A stretch of 64,000 bases of DNA, taken from assembly GCF_042682785.1 (NCBI RefSeq), contig NZ_JBHUIB010000007.1:62001-126000 (forward strand). Direction: 5' to 3'. The notes below the pieces were generated by a model. It was not told where the DNA came from. It saw nothing but the letters and a program-made list of their open reading frames with translations, and ran no database searches. This document shows, in pieces, positions 63,129-64,000 of the stretch; position 1 is the first letter of the stretch, and the number at the start of each line of letters is the position of its first letter. The DNA comes from Thalassotalea_F euphylliae. Its GTDB lineage: Bacteria; Pseudomonadota; Gammaproteobacteria; Enterobacterales; Alteromonadaceae. Made by a program: the position numbers and the translations under genes.

Positions 63129-64000
63129 TTATTGCGCTATAGGCCAGTCGGCAATGTCGACAGAGTCTATGGGATGGGTAGACTGTTCGCCCTGCCAGCG
63201 CTTGACGTATTCACCGTCTGCATCAAACATTTGCTGTTGCTTTTCAATGTTGAAATGACGGCCACCGCGCGGGTCAACGCCCACGCCTGCAATGTATTGC
63301 CAATTCCCCCAGTTAGCGGCGGGGTCATAGTCAACCAACTGTTGCTGAAAGTACGCAGCGCCGTATCGCCAATCTAGACAAAGTTCGTTGACTAAACAGC
63401 TAGCGGTTATTTGTCTTGCACGATTAGAGATAAACCCGGTGTCTCGCAATTGATGCATGATGGCATTCACAAGTGGATAAGGCGTTGCGCCTTGCTGCCA
63501 CTTCACAAACCTTTCACCGTGGAAGCTTGTTAACGGCTTTTTGTCGCGAGTCCCAGTAAAGTTAAATAGCGCGTCGCCAATTTTCAGTGCCAACCAATGA
63601 AAGTACTCGCGCCATAGCAGTTCAAAGAATATCCAATACGTGGACTCATTACTGCCATGGGTTATTTCATGATTTCGCAGCGCCGAATATATTTGGCGAA
63701 CCGACAAACAGCCGTTAGCTATCCAAGGGCTAAACTTGGTCGACGCTGCCCAGTCGTCTATCGCATTGCGTGTTTCTTTGTAATGTTGAGCTAAGTCACT
63801 CTGAAAATAAGCGTCTAAATGCATCGCACCCGGTCTACTGCCGCCGTCAAACAGTGATTCACCAGAAAAACAGCCAGCGACTTGTTCGAACTGCTCACTG
63901 TCGATCGGAGATGGTGGCAAGCTCGCCAGTTGTTGGGGTGGCGCAATTGCCGGTAAATTTTTCTCTAACTTTCGTCTAAAAGCGCTGAAGCTAGCGGGCA
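63129..64000 (-). CDS. Cryptochrome-DASH / photolyase, C-terminal part, cut by window edge
   Basis: The frame is open from 64000; the TTG at 63920 is internal. The visible 290 or so residues are the FAD-binding half: TKFSPWIANGCLSVRQIYSA, YWIFFELLWREYFHWLALKI, DTGFISNRARQITASCLVNE and YDPAANWGNWQYIAGVGVD followed by PRGGRHFN. The last block is typical of cry-DASH proteins, which repair dimers in single-stranded DNA or act as photosensors. The N-terminal antenna domain is outside. It lies 91 bp upstream of the FeS photolyase gene, so one operon is likely. Confidence 0.92.
   Translation of the reverse strand, partial: PASFSAFRRKLEKNLPAIAPPQQLASLPPSPIDSEQFEQVAGCFSGESLFDGGSRPGAMHLDAYFQSDLAQHYKETRNAIDDWAASTKFSPWIANGCLSVRQIYSALRNHEITHGSNESTYWIFFELLWREYFHWLALKIGDALFNFTGTRDKKPLTSFHGERFVKWQQGATPYPLVNAIMHQLRDTGFISNRARQITASCLVNELCLDWRYGAAYFQQQLVDYDPAANWGNWQYIAGVGVDPRGGRHFNIEKQQQMFDADGEYVKRWQGEQSTHPIDSVDIADWPIAQ

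Noticed and set aside
1..64000. Search for CRISPR arrays, tRNA, rRNA, insertion sequences and prophage
   Set aside because: No short regularly spaced repeats, no clover-leaf sequences noticed, no transposase or phage structural proteins among the frames.

Overview
This window looks like chromosomal DNA of a marine gammaproteobacterium of the order Alteromonadales, most likely Colwelliaceae or a relative such as Thalassotalea. The evidence is a moderate-to-low GC content by eye, E. coli-like housekeeping gene order (kbl-tdh, waaA, coaD-mutM-rpmG-rpmB-radC-coaBC-slmA), a CrbS/CrbR-type acetate switch, a DcaP-type porin and an XrtA/PEP-CTERM exopolysaccharide locus. The species is inferred, not proven. 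No rRNA, tRNA, insertion sequence, prophage or CRISPR array was recognised.

Layout. 1-5734: the 3' part of an XrtA-type exopolysaccharide operon (export lipoprotein, chain-length protein, tyrosine kinase, outer-membrane protein, AAA ATPase), closed by a strong terminator. 5.8-12.7 kb: plsB, ubiC-ubiA, a FliL-like exported protein, glpE-glpG and kbl-tdh. 14.1-18.9 kb: an exported hydrolase and Kdo/inner-core genes (waaA, a family 9 glycosyltransferase, kdkA), then a TetR regulator. 19.0-27.8 kb: coaD, mutM, rpmG, rpmB, radC, coaBC, slmA and pepD, with an orphan ParA / ribbon-helix-helix-like pair and a PilZ protein lying between rpmB and radC.

27.9-44.2 kb is an acetate-utilisation region: a LuxR-type response regulator (CrbR-like), a giant symporter-histidine kinase (CrbS-like), a DUF4212-symporter pair, a CBS/nucleotidyltransferase protein with a DnaQ-like exonuclease, acetyl-CoA synthetase and a porin. 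A 16-bp inverted repeat (consensus TTAGAC-N4-GTCTAA) stands upstream of the regulator, in the divergent symporter promoter region and twice upstream of acs. It is a candidate regulator site tying these genes together.

47.5-50.9 kb is the most unusual part: four tandem genes of 263-264 codons in exact 822-bp register, each with the same ribosome-binding leader. The first three are recent, mosaic copies; the fourth is old and diverged. They resemble immunity-type proteins (Imm49-like, tentative), but no toxin gene is nearby. 51-59 kb: a DUF6445-type oxygenase, greB, a lipase-like hydrolase, an M13 peptidase lipoprotein, a papain-like lipoprotein, an exported methyltransferase, dbpA and a NYN-domain nuclease. 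59.8-64.0 kb: a probable light/redox group (CIA30, TIGR02450, flavin reductase, an FeS photolyase and a cryptochrome-DASH gene cut by the window edge).
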